Assembly: GCA_905221605.1 (NCBI GenBank)
Contig: CAJNDS010002335.1
Span: 211,887 to 275,886 of the forward strand
Length of the DNA stretch: 64,000 nt
Direction of reading: 5' to 3'
Source of the DNA: Symbiodinium natans
Lineage: Eukaryota; Sar; Dinophyceae; Suessiales; Symbiodiniaceae
A program made the position numbers and the translations under genes. Positions within the stretch are counted from its first letter, which is position 1. Each line of letters starts with the position of its first letter. Of the stretch, positions 13,050 through 24,300 are shown in pieces. The notes below the pieces were generated by a model. It had not been told where the DNA came from. It saw nothing but the letters and a program-made list of their open reading frames with translations, and did no database searches.

Positions 13050-13460
13050 CCGCCATGCAGCAAAACGTCGCTGAAGGGGTACCTTTGTGGGACTCTCGAG
13101 ATTCTCTGTGGATTCTCGGGGATGGGTCTTTCTTTCAGAGACATTTGCGGCAATTTTTTGGGCATGACACCGGGGCGCTCCATGCAGGGACACTCTTCGG
13201 GATTCTGTGCAGGATTTTTCAGAAGGCGGGCGCTTCAGGAAAACTTCGCGGGATTCTTGCAGTGGGTGGTGGGCACTCCAGGCACACTCTGGGATGTCTT
13301 GCTTCTCGGGGCAAGGAAACGCTGCATGCATTGCGGGACGGGATTCTCCCCCCGGATTTTAGGAGATGGCACTCAAGAGATACTCTTCAGGATCCCCCCA
13401 AAATAGGCACTCTACTGGACCCTAGCATGCTCAGTGAAGTTCTTCGCGGGATTTTCTGAG
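13050..13460 (+). repeat. Cryptically repetitive block, GGCACTC...GGGATTCT words
   Basis: Words of the type ACTCT-T-CGGGATTCT, GCGGGATT and GGCACTC recur irregularly every 30-60 bases. The + frame stays open for 166 codons (12959-13459), but the translation is without recognisable domain and follows the repeat words. I read it as degenerate tandem repeat rather than a gene. Confidence 0.4.
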
Positions 13461-15180
13461 TGCGAGGGTTAGAGAACATCTGAAAAGGGACCTTATAATA
13501 TGATAAGTTATAACTACAATCCCACATCAAGGGTAGGGGAAAATGCAGTGAAACGAAAGCAAGAAACACCACCGGAAGCAGGCATGAACCGCAACCTAAA
13601 CCATGTGACAAGTAATTAAGCGTGCCCCCACTTCAGGGATGAGTTACAGGGTGCCGGATGGGTGTTGGGGCAGAGGGGGGGGGGGAGCCTGGCGAAGGGA
13701 GGGGGTTGGCCGGTGTGGGGAGGAAGAGATTTTTTTTTGGGGGGGGGGAGGGGGATGGTGGTAGGTAGGTTGGGGGAGGAGGGAGCCTTTCATGTGTCTC
13801 ACGTTCCGTTCCGATCCTTGTTGCTTTTCATGTTTAGTTCCCCTCCACTTTTGTTTAGGCTTCTCAAAGAATCCCGCTCACCCCCAGAGAATCGGAGAAT
13901 CCCTCCTACTTGTAAAAAAGGTGGCTTCCAGACTGGTTAGCGTCGGGAGCGAAGTAAATGAAGTGTTTTTCCATAACGAGTTTCAAGGGAGCAGATGCGC
14001 AGAGTCCATATAGCGCCGGTTATAGGTAGGCCCAGCTCTGTTGCGGTGTCAAGCCACGAGCAGACCTGCCGATTTCTGAGTGATTCTGCCCTAAGCCTGG
14101 GTTCCAAAAAATGAGTGCGTACACACTACACACCTGCAAAGCCTAAGTGGCCCCCCAAGCCAGAGAGAGCTCAGAGATGCTCAGAGGTATGCCAGCTTGC
14201 TGAGGGTTATCAAGGGCCAACTTCTTTTTGCTGAAGAGCCCCCCTGTCTTTGGTGAGAAGCCTCTGAAATTTAAGAGGTGAGGCTCAGCACACTTCTGAT
14301 GATGTGGGCTATCGCAAGCAGCTGATTCTAAGGGCTTCAGGCTTCTGAAATAGAAGCACATGAAAGCCTTCCTTGTAGCAGAACGCCTCAGGGCGACCTC
14401 AGGGCGAACCGAAGCACCCCGATGCCGGCAGATTCGCCGTTGAACGGCACATCGCACATCCCTCACGAGCTTGTGTGGCTTTTCCCCGAGCCTACGCACC
14501 TATGTTTCCTCGATGCGAGTCATTTACGCATCACGTTGGACGCTTCCTACCTGCGGGAAGACCGATTGCAGATCCTAAAACCTCCTGCAACGCTAGGCGC
14601 TAGGCACTGGAACCTTGGGGCCGTTACGCCCATCATTAACGTGCAGCACTATGACCACCGCATGGTTTTCACTCTGTCCCTAGCGGCACAGTCGAGATCG
14701 GAGGTGTAGTTGTCTGCCCCGCTCATGCAGGAAGTTTTGGCACTCAACACAAGGCGCTTGACGTACAGGACCTCTTGGGCGGAGTTGCCGCCAGAGAGTC
14801 GGGGCAGTATGGTGAGGCTTTGATGCATATGCTTTACTTCCACAATGGGACTGTTTAGGTTTTACCCCCAAGCTGCAACTTGTCAACCACCTCGTTGGGA
14901 CGACGTGCGTCTAGCGCCGTGCCTGCCTTCGTGCCACACCCAGGCCACAAGACCTGGCTGGAGTACTTTCGTGACCCTTTCGGCTGTTGCCTTGAAACAT
15001 TTTTCTTAGAGGAGGCATCCGGAATCTTTCCCCCTTGAAAGCTCTGAAGCTCTTGAATGCTGTGCTCTCAGCCGTTCGTCTAGACGGACCATTCAATCCA
15101 GAACGCTTGAAACCCTGAATGGAGACGACGTCCAAGCGTCTAGTGTTCCTTTGATTGTCGAAAGAGTGCCGGTTTTTATC
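13461..15180. other. Non-coding stretch, nothing recognised
   Basis: G-rich low-complexity patch at 13672-13775. No frame with a known domain or exon-like splice context. Confidence 0.4.
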
Positions 15181-15186
15181 AAGCTC

Positions 15187-15213
15187 TGTGTGTGTGTGTG
15201 TGTGCGTGCGTGC

Positions 15214-15248
<35 letters not shown>

Positions 15249-15280
15249 TGGGTGCGTGGGTGTGTGTGTGTGTGTGTGTG
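15187..15280. repeat. (GT)n/(GCGT)n microsatellite
   Basis: GT repeats pass into GCGT tetranucleotides and back to GT. Confidence 0.95.
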
Positions 15281-15480
15281 ACTAGTCCAGCACTGCTCTC
15301 CAGTGTAGCTGGGGCTCGGTTCGTAGGAGAAATCAGATCCATCTTGGCAACCGCCGAGAGGCAGCACTTGCCACATCTCGTCGCTGCACCGAGCGATTTC
15401 CTCTTCCAACTACGAGTGCAGCTTGCTGCATGTGTCCCAGGGCCCCCATAGAGGCGCAGTGAAGAACAGCATATGTTTCT

Positions 15481-15728
15481 GCATATGTATATCACCATGT
15501 CCATGTCCATGTCTATGTCCATGTCTATGTCTATGTATATGCATATGTATATGTATCTGTATTTGTATATGTATATGTATATGATTTTTGTAAATGCATA
15601 TGTATAGGTGCCTATAAATACATATATATTAATTGTTTGTATGTATGTATGTATGTATGTATGTATGTATGTATGTATGTACGTATGTATGTATGTATGT
15701 ATGTATGTATGTATGTATGTATGTATGT
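15481..15728. repeat. TATG-rich array: ATGTC/TATATG units then (ATGT)n
   Basis: 15481-15598 is made of CCATGT, CTATGT and GTATAT hexamers. 15638-15728 is a nearly pure ATGT tetranucleotide run with one ACGT variant. Minus-strand frames give Tyr-Ile-His-Thr polymers, which are artefacts. Confidence 0.95.
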
Positions 15729-18668
15729 ATCTATATGCCAATGGGGTGCCCCTTTGTGTTTCGAAGCTGCTCCGGATTGTGCTTTAATCTGATGTCTAGC
15801 CGACCACTGATTCGGCTTGTGTGAGTAAAATCCGCCCCGGAAAGCAGCCTTCTGGGCACCTTCAGTTGTGTCAGATGTGCTGCCGCCGATTCTTCCCACC
15901 CGATCCGGTAAAGCTGCATAGCCTCCGAGCGACCTGTGTTCATGGGTGGGAGGGGGGAGGGGAACTGGAACAATCGGAGTGTCTTGAGGTCAGTACGAAC
16001 CTGAGACACCCTTTAAACTGATTTACAGACCCTTTGTCGAGCCGGACAATGCGTGAGCTTTTGCTCTCGAGGGTCATACGCTGCACTGGAGGACAAGAAT
16101 GGACGAAAAGCTTCGCACGACGTACGGCTTCTTCATAGCGAACCCGGGAATGAGGCAGCTTCCTGAGGGCTCCTTATAGCCGTTAATAGAGTATGAGGGG
16201 TACCTCACTGCCTGCAGTAAACCAGTAAGGTGAGGCAGTCTCGATGTTGAGGTGGACTTGTCTGCAGGCCGCACTTCACGATGATGCAGGTGATCGTGAA
16301 TGCATACTGGTAGCGACAACGTTGGCCTGAAGTGCCACTGGCCCTACAACATGCTTGACCAATCTGGGCCCTCAACCCTGATCTAGATGTACCCCTCGGC
16401 GCAAGTGCAGGCGGAAGCTCTCGGGGTTTCAGGGTAGAACGGCCTCAAGGCCCGAAATGACGGGCTTAGGGCCACTTGGGGATTCCAGGCACAAGTTGTG
16501 CATCTTTCCCAGTCCGGCCGCCGTTTCCTGACCCAACCTCGAGACCCAAATCCTAGCGCTCTCGATTCGGGGGTTGCGGCACGGCAGCAGCCGGATGATA
16601 CGCTTTGCCGCGGCCGGCCCAGCCGAAGTTGTCGGGGGACAGGGTGGGGAGAATGTGGGCCAGAGGGTTCTGGGTCTCAATGGAGTTGGGCCACTTGCGG
16701 TTGAAGTGTCGAGGGTTTCGGAGCAAGAGCAGCTTCTGCAAAGCTTGTTTGGCAGGGAGGGTGAGATCGTTCGAACTTTGAGTTTAGGGTTGGACTCAAA
16801 ATAAGCCTTCGACTTCAAGCGACGGTTTCAAACCAGTAGCCTTCAGAAACGTCCAACATGCTGAGTCCCACCTCGCAGCCCCCTTTAGGACTTTGCGTTC
16901 AGGATAGAGTGAGGGTGCTGACAGAACGGGACTGGGTGCACTGCAACCCTGCGCAAATACTTTTGGGGCGTCGGGCTTGGGCCTTGGGATTCTCAGATCA
17001 CGCACTCTTCGAGGTCGAACGCCCGTAGCTTTGTACTGTGCCTCATAGGCGTGACAAGCGTGCAGCTTCAAGCCCAAACCCCATGAAGTTTGCACGATGC
17101 CATGAGGCCGTTGAACAACTGCAAGCACAGGCCGCCATGCATCTCGAACCCAACAATAGCAAAACTCGACATCCGATGGAACAAGAATGCAGGTTCGCCC
17201 CTTGGCGCGCGCGGTGCGCGTGCGGCGTTTCGCTGCCGGCACCGAGGCGAACCCTGCAAAAGGGTGGCAAAGGGTTTGGGTTCAGGGTAGGTCAGCTCAT
17301 GGGTTCATTGCTTGTTCTTTGCGGCTTAGCATCTTTGAGCCGTGGGCACCGTGCCCGCACGGGTCAAGGCCTGAAAGGATTGACGATTCTGCCTGTCTGA
17401 CAATCATATGTGCGGTCACAGATTTCTTTCTTTTAGGCATTGTGACCAGGAAAACCCCAACCCCTCTCAACCCAAATCCTTGCGAATAAGGCTTGCCAGC
17501 CAGGGGCATCAGGGCTTTTGGGATCCAGGCAAGACGGCTGTGGCGCTGGGGTGCCACGGAGACGGGCTTCCTGCAACAAACCGAGGCAGGACCTAGGGCC
17601 TTAGGGTTGAGAGCTTGGGACGTGCCCTCAAGCCCTAAACCTTCTTGAGTGGTCTCCATGACGGACTTGTGCAGACGAGAGGAGCTGTGGCCAAAATTGC
17701 TCGAAACAGAATTCCCCGAGGGCCGTGGCACCCAAAAGCCTTGCGGGGGACACGAAAACCCAGCTCGGCCCTCGAGGCACCAGAGAAGTCCACACGGCCC
17801 TCGTTGCTTGGTGCGGCTGAGATTTTCGGGTTCGTCTTGTTTGGGGGAGCACATTTTTTGCCGTGAAGATGCTGCCCGTAGCGATCCCCAAAATCTAGAT
17901 CCTGACAAAAGAATGCTTCAGGGCTTGGGCTCCTTTCAGGCTCGAGGCGGAGAGAGGCATCGAGACAGCTGCCTGTGGCTCCAGCCACTCCGCCTTTGTG
18001 GCGGCTGGCCGAGTCTTGGGGGCACGGATCAACCAGTACATTGGGTTTAGGGTCTCCATGTAATGGCATGAGGATGGAAACGGTAGAGCATGTCGGCGTT
18101 ATGCGCGCGGCGCGAGCAAGGCCAAAGGGTTCAATAGGGTTTAGGGGCGGGCCCCAGATGTTCAAAGCACCTCGTAGCCTAGGTAGCCTAGGCAACTCCG
18201 AGATGGGACCCCGCAATCCCAGAAACCTTGCGACCGAAGGCCCACGCCTTTATCTCCCACTTTGTGCTGAGAATTCTGGGCTCTTCATGGGTAGTCTATC
18301 ATATATTGGGATGTACCCCCTTATACTAACAGTCCTAAATAGGGATTCTAGTACCCCTATGAGAATCCCGATGAGGGACTGTTAGTATAGGGGGGGACAT
18401 CCCAAATCATAGACAGCAAGGGGCCTGCCTAAAGAGTCTGTAGGCGCAATTCCCAAGCCTAGGGAACCGGCCACCAAGTCAGTCGAAGCTTTGTCTCCAG
18501 CGTGTCGACATGAAATCCTTGGGGGCCCAGAAGGGTTCAGAGGATTAGGATGGCTTAGGTTGTTCTTCGGGGGTGTTCTGTAGGGGATCTAAGCTCAAGT
18601 TTTTTTCGAAAAGTTTGCGCGCCGCGGGGTTTTGGAGGGGTTTAGGCCTCTAGGGGGCGCTCTGCAAG
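15729..18668. other. Mostly non-coding; no supported exon
   Basis: Several open frames on both strands (for instance 17038-17400 + and 16796-17242 -) overlap each other without a recognisable domain, so none is called. Telomere-like heptamer variants become frequent from about 16420. Confidence 0.35.
18293..18417. repeat. Nested palindrome (hairpin, MITE-like)
   Basis: The left arm (18293-18333, containing GGGATGT...CTTATACTAACAGTCC) and the right arm (about 18375-18415, GGGACTGTTAGTAT...ACATCCC and ATCATAGAC) are inverted copies. A second, inner inverted pair, GGGATTCT/AGAATCCC, lies between them at 18342-18367. The RNA or single strand would fold into a long stem. It looks like a short non-autonomous element or its relic; no coding capacity. 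Target-site duplications were not clear. Confidence 0.75.
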
Positions 18669-18751
18669 GGCTGTACGCCTATGGCTCCAACAAGTACAAC
18701 CAGCTTGGCCGGGAGATTTCGGAACCTTCCACACAGGCTCGGCGTGCCTTC
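18669..18751 (+). CDS. RCC1 gene exon (blade: LYAYGSNKYNQLGRE)
   Basis: Acceptor GCAAG|GG, donor TTC|GTTGTG. It encodes GLYAYGSNKYNQLGRE then about ten more residues. The Y-x-Y-G-S-N-x-Y-x-Q-L-G core is the RCC1 blade signature (usually W-G-x-N-x-x-G-Q-L-G). The exact 3' end is uncertain. Confidence 0.65.
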
Positions 18752-19612
18752 GTTGTGTTCAGGGTTCCAGTGTTTTGGGAGACCCGAACAATCCCCAGAA
18801 ACCCAAGCCCTAGACTCTGGACCCTGCAAAATGTCCAGCTTTGGAGGCAAGAGAACCCAACATTCTGACCCAGGAGAGTGCTCGGGGAGTGCCCTTTTGC
18901 GTGGTTTGGGCTTGGGTCGCAGGCCGTAAGGATCCGACCCTGGGGTTCGGGGGGGGGGGGGGGGGGGGGGGGGAGCCAAGCCTGCACCCTGCAAGCCCTC
19001 AGCTGCAAGATCCACCGAAAGCCACGGACCCTTTTGACCTCTTCCTCTGGGCCAGGAGCCTGTGCAGGTTGAACTGGACCTGGCCGTGCAACAGGCAGCC
19101 TGTGGGGGACTCACGCTCACCCAACGGGGAGACTTGCCTTGGCGGGGGGAGATGGGGACATACTGCATCATGAGAGAGAGAGAGATATAAATATGTACAC
19201 ATAACTACAATACATCTCTAGATAGATATATATATATATATATATATGTGATGTAAAGATTATACGTAATATAATTCCCCCTCTTCCGGAGGTGGCATTG
19301 GGAGCTTTCCATTCAGCCTGTGCGGGGTCCTTAGACTCCGCCGGCCACGGGAATGGGCTCGCCTTCGCACGCCCCCGAAGGTTCCAACAAAGAGATGCCG
19401 GGCGTTGAATGAAGGGTGCTGGGGCTGTGGTGATCAGAGTTTGGGTCGGATTCGTAGTTCGGGCTAGGCCTTGGAACTTAGAAGCCCGAAACCCTAAACC
19501 CCAGACCCTAAACCCACTAAACCCCCCCAAAGGCACTTCAAAGTCATGCCCTAAATACTAAAGCCCAGGTGTGCGAGGATGGCTCGCTCTGGACCTGGGG
19601 CCGCCCGTCAGC

Positions 19613-19657
<45 letters not shown>

Positions 19658-21340
19658 TTTGGGGTTTATAGGGTTTAGAGGGCTTAGAGGGTTTGTAGGG
19701 TTCATAGGGATTATGGGGTTTGTAGGGTTTATAATGTTTGTAGGGTTTGTAGGGTTTGTAGGGTTTATAGGGTTTAGGGCTTTATAGAGGTTTGGGAAAT
19801 ATTCCCTTATACGCACTTGAGAGACTAGAAGAAGACCTCCCCCTCCCTCCCTCTTTTAATGGGGTTGAGTATGGGGATTCTGAGACTGTAGCAGACCGTG
19901 CACATGAGGGAATCGAGATTGGTTCTCGGCTTTGGAAATGCATCCTTCTAGTGGTCGTCATTGTTCCGGAGCGGAGTAGTTAAGAAGACCTACTAAGTTC
20001 ACAACGCTTGAGCCCTTCAATCTTCACGTTGAGCTGCCTTGGTTTGCAGATGTCCATGAGCTCTTACTGCTTGGCCCGAGTGTTCGGGGTGTCACGGTCA
20101 ATTGTAGTTCTGGCCGCGTAAGCCACATCTAGAATGAAGCCACCCCAACCCTTTGCAATCGAGGCCTGCGCCCTTGTCACTGCAAAACCCTGAAGCCCCA
20201 AGCCTCTCGCCAATAAATGAACCTGCTGATCTGCAGACCCTAGGGGATGGCGCGGCAGAGAGAGAGAGAGAGAGATCTGCAGACCCCACCTCCACGATGC
20301 CTAAGCCAACTGACCCACTGGAGCACGCCCGAAAGGGCGACCTCCCCTCGGGGGGGTTGAGTGCGGAGGAAGGAAGGAAGATCTGCAGACCTGACAGTAG
20401 TAACGTGTGTGCAAGCCTTGAAAACTCCCGCTCCCTTCCCAAAAGCCCTATAGACATCTTCCCAAGGCTGGGGCGGGGGCTTCTTCCACGGTGCTGGCGC
20501 CCTGGGTCTTGGCCACCGGGACTCTGCATCCACGCCACAGAAGGTGGAGCAGTTCACACAGCGCCCCAGACCGGCAATTGAAGTGCAGGTGGCTGTAGGC
20601 GGTCGTGGGTTGGCATTCGTGGATGACTTATGCATGTACTCTATGCATGTACTCACACTTTTTGAGGACGATGTATACTTTCTTTTTTGAGCGCAAGAGA
20701 GAGAGAGACAGAGAGAGCAGAAAAGAAAAGAAAATACAAGAAAAAAAGAAAAGAAAAGACAACAAAAGAAAAGAATAAAGAAAGCAAGAAAGAACGAACG
20801 AGCGAAAGAACGAACAGCAGAGATAAAGAAATAACGAAGTAACGAGAAAAACAAGACAGAAAAGTAGAAACATAGAAAGGTAGAAGGAAAGCAAAACAGG
20901 AAAGAAAGAACTACGTTAGCACCAAACGACGTCCTTTGTGTTGTTCTATGCGGGCATGCATGCATATATAGATAGGTATATACACATGTTGATATTTATA
21001 TCCGCATGCATGCTGTCTCTCTCTCTCTCTCTCTCACTCTGTCTCACTCTGTCTCACTCTGTCTCGCTCTGTGCGTGCGAGCGTGGGTGGGCGTGGGTGT
21101 GGGTGTGGGTTGTTGGGTTGCGGGGTGTGGGGTGTGTGGGTGTGTGTGGGTGTGTGTGGGTGTGTGTGGGTGTGTGTGGGTGTGTGTGGGTGTGTGTGGG
21201 GTTTGTGTGGGGTGTGTGGGGTGTGTGTGGGTGTGTGGGTGTGTGTGGGTGGTGTGGGTGTGTGGGTGTGGGTGGGTGTGGGTGGGTGGTGGTGGTGGGT
21301 GTGTGTGTGTGTGTTGTGTGTGGTGTGTGTGGGTGGGTGT

Positions 21341-21378
<38 letters not shown>

Positions 21379-24300
21379 GTGTGCGGTGTGTGTATGTGTG
21401 TATGTGGTATGTGTGTATGTGTGCAGTGGCATGTGGCATGTGTGCACGTGTGCATGTGTGCGTGTGCGTGGGTGTGCGTGGGTGTGCGTGGGTGTGTGGT
21501 GTGGGTGTGTGTGTGTGTGTGTGGTGTTGTGGTGTGTGTGTGTGTGTGTTGTGTGTGTGTGTGTTGGTGTGTGTGGTGTGTGTGGTGTGTGTGTGGGTGT
21601 GTGTGTGTGGGTGTGTGTGGGTGCGTGTGGGTGTGTGTGGGTGTGTGTGGGTGTGTGTGGGTGTGTGTGGGTGTGTGTGGGTGTGTGTGGGTGTGTGTGT
21701 GTCTCTGTGTGTTGGTGTGCATATGTATATTTATATGTGTATCTGCAAGCTTTGCCCCATAGGGATCAAGGGTTCCCCATCCACACCGCAGGCAGGGGAA
21801 GGGGTCAGATCTATGAGTCTATGGTGTTCTAGGAGGGAGCCCGACCTGACGCCACAAACAAGTTTTGAGATCAGACAGAGACATCATAGCCTTGAACCCC
21901 TTGAACCATAGTGACGCCGGCTTCGATTTGCCTGGAACTTCCTCTCGGACTTCGTCTGAGGCATGGGCAGAAGATTGGCTCAGTGGCTTGTGGAGCAACT
22001 TGGCCGCAAGGCTGCTTTCCACGCTGGGGGAGGTGTCGTCATCCTTGCTGTCGTGTCAAGGACACAGGCCCCAATGAAGAAACCCCCTAGGGCGCCCGAA
22101 GACTTAAGACCTTAAGGCCAAGGCCCCAAGGAAACGAAACAAGAGCCTCAACTGAGATCGGCACACACTGCCTCTTTCGCCTGAAATCACGCACAAGGCG
22201 GAGCATCCCGAAACATTCCCCATGTTTAAGCCGAGAGCCTTGCGTAGGCGCAACACACGCTTGTGCTCACGACCGACGGCCACCTCTACGCCACCGGTAA
22301 GGGCGACTTTGGTCGCCTCGGCCGCGGGGACACCGCCGATGAAATCGATTTCCACGAGCCGCTTGGTGGGCTTACAGTTTAGGCGGGTCAGCTAACTCTA
22401 TTGAGTCTACCCAGTCTCCACAACTGACCGTGTGTTGCACGATTGGACGGCGAACAAACGCAGCTGAGGATCGATTATTTCGAGCATACGGACGACTCGA
22501 TTCTAGCACCCGGCGAGGAAGCGAAGATCGTCAAGATAGGTGCCAGCTGATGAAAGCCAAAATACAGCTAGCTCCGTGAAGTCAAAACACTTCAGGATGG
22601 GCTTTTGTTGTAAGAGGCACACGTGTTGCAGTGGCCAAGTGAAGAACTCAGTAGAAGGGTCTGGGAGTCTGCCATGTCAGTTTCTTGGACAAGTTGGACA
22701 CAGGTGACAGAGGTTCAGACTTTCTGCAGGGATGCTCCATTCATTCTGACTCCCATCATATCCTGTGCGCTGTAGTTCATGCAACTACAAAGTGTGGAGG
22801 CTGCTTGAAATCCAGACCATCCCTGCATTGAGGCCGTAAGCCTCGATGCCCTAAACCCTCGCCCGCCTGACCCCTGAGAAGATGAGCTCAGCGGTGGCCC
22901 TTGCGCAAGGATGACGCGCGCAACGTCGAGGAGTGTACGAAACTGCTATAGGCCCTCCCTATAGGTCCCTCAAAGCTCGAAGCCCAAAGCCCTGCCCAGG
23001 TGCCGGTGAGAACTTCTCCGCTGCCATGTCCCAGCAGGGCGAGCTCTGGGTCTGGGGCCGAAACGACTACGGCCAGCTGGGCCTTGGCCACCAGACTCAA
23101 CATCTAGGCTTTATTGCGGATGTGGGTACTGTAGTGACCTCCACATACCCTGTATACAGCCCTGAGTGCCCTGTTCTACCCCTGACACGAGCCATCATTA
23201 GGAGCTATTTTGTTTGGAGTTGTTCTTAAGGAAATGGCGGAGAAATTCAGTGGCACCCTTGTATCTTTACAAGCCCGCAGACACTGATAAACCCATCTTA
23301 GCGACTGGGGTTCCACCCATCCAACCACTAGAGCCCTCCTAAAACATGAGCCCTTCTTAATTCCGTGGCAGCTAAACTAACTACCAACTGGCTTAGTGTT
23401 GACATTTTGCAGCCCTAAAACCTTGTCTCAATATACCTTCTAAGCCCTCGCAACCCGAGAAAGACCAGAAACCATAGAGAAAGACCAGAAACCATAAACC
23501 CCCAGAAGCCCTAAAACAACACTCGAAGCCCCAGAAGCAACACACAAACCCTTCAACTCTCTTCAACTCGAGCGTATATAGCCAATGTGCTCCTGGGGCA
23601 CGGGTTGGGATTGTCGGAGTTTAGGGGTTCACGGGTATATATGTATATAAATATACATATATATGTTGAAGCAACACCGCCATTCGGGTGGTCTTTGCCC
23701 CCCCCGTGCCCCCCCCCCCCCCCCCCCCCTCCCCCCAAACAGCTCCATTGCCTTCAGGTGAGGAGGCCATGGGTGACATGTACTCCGCTGAGCCATGGGC
23801 CTTCTTTAAGACCGACTGGTGCTTTTCGGTTCATGGCTTTGTCGTTCAAAGCTTAGAGGTCAGCGGTTCGACTGAACTTTCTCTTCTGGGCCACAACGAG
23901 CTTTGATCGAAAGCACCCGCCTCTACGCACCCTAAACCCGCTCTCTGAGTTATTGCGAAGCTGAGAGGCCTTTCAGAAGACCTGATGGAACCCGGGTAGT
24001 TCTTCACTCTCATCTGACCCCCCGGCTACATGGTCTATATAATCATCACGAAGACCAACAAGCGTGCCGACTCCCCCCAACCTGGCTCCGGTCCCTTCTC
24101 TACGCCCCTCAGATAGCACAAGCCCCAGAAGTGAACTCCGCCGCTAAGGAGCGCTTCCCCAGGTTAGTCCGAAGCCTTCCCAGCGAGGGGCATCGCATCG
24201 TTGACTTCGCCTGCGGTGAACACCATGTCGTGGTCCTCACCTCCGAGGGGGTGCTCTTCGAGTGGCTCGAGCCAAACCCCGAATGGAGCCCCACAGTCCT

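Noticed and set aside
14911-15741. 276-codon minus-strand ORF
   Set aside because: Consists largely of (ATGT)n and (GT)n translations (YIHT and THTH repeats).
16796-17242. 148-codon minus-strand ORF and overlapping + frames at 17038-17400
   Set aside because: Three frames open at once in a GC-rich segment, none with a domain or splice support.
17649-18050. 133-codon + ORF (MTDLCRREELWPKLLETEFP start)
   Set aside because: Exon-like start but no homology recognised and competing minus frames; kept out for lack of support.
21006-21911. Long ORFs (up to 301 codons) on both strands in the GT minisatellite
   Set aside because: They are stop-free translations of GT/GGTGTGTGT repeats (Cys-Val or His-Thr polymers), not genes.
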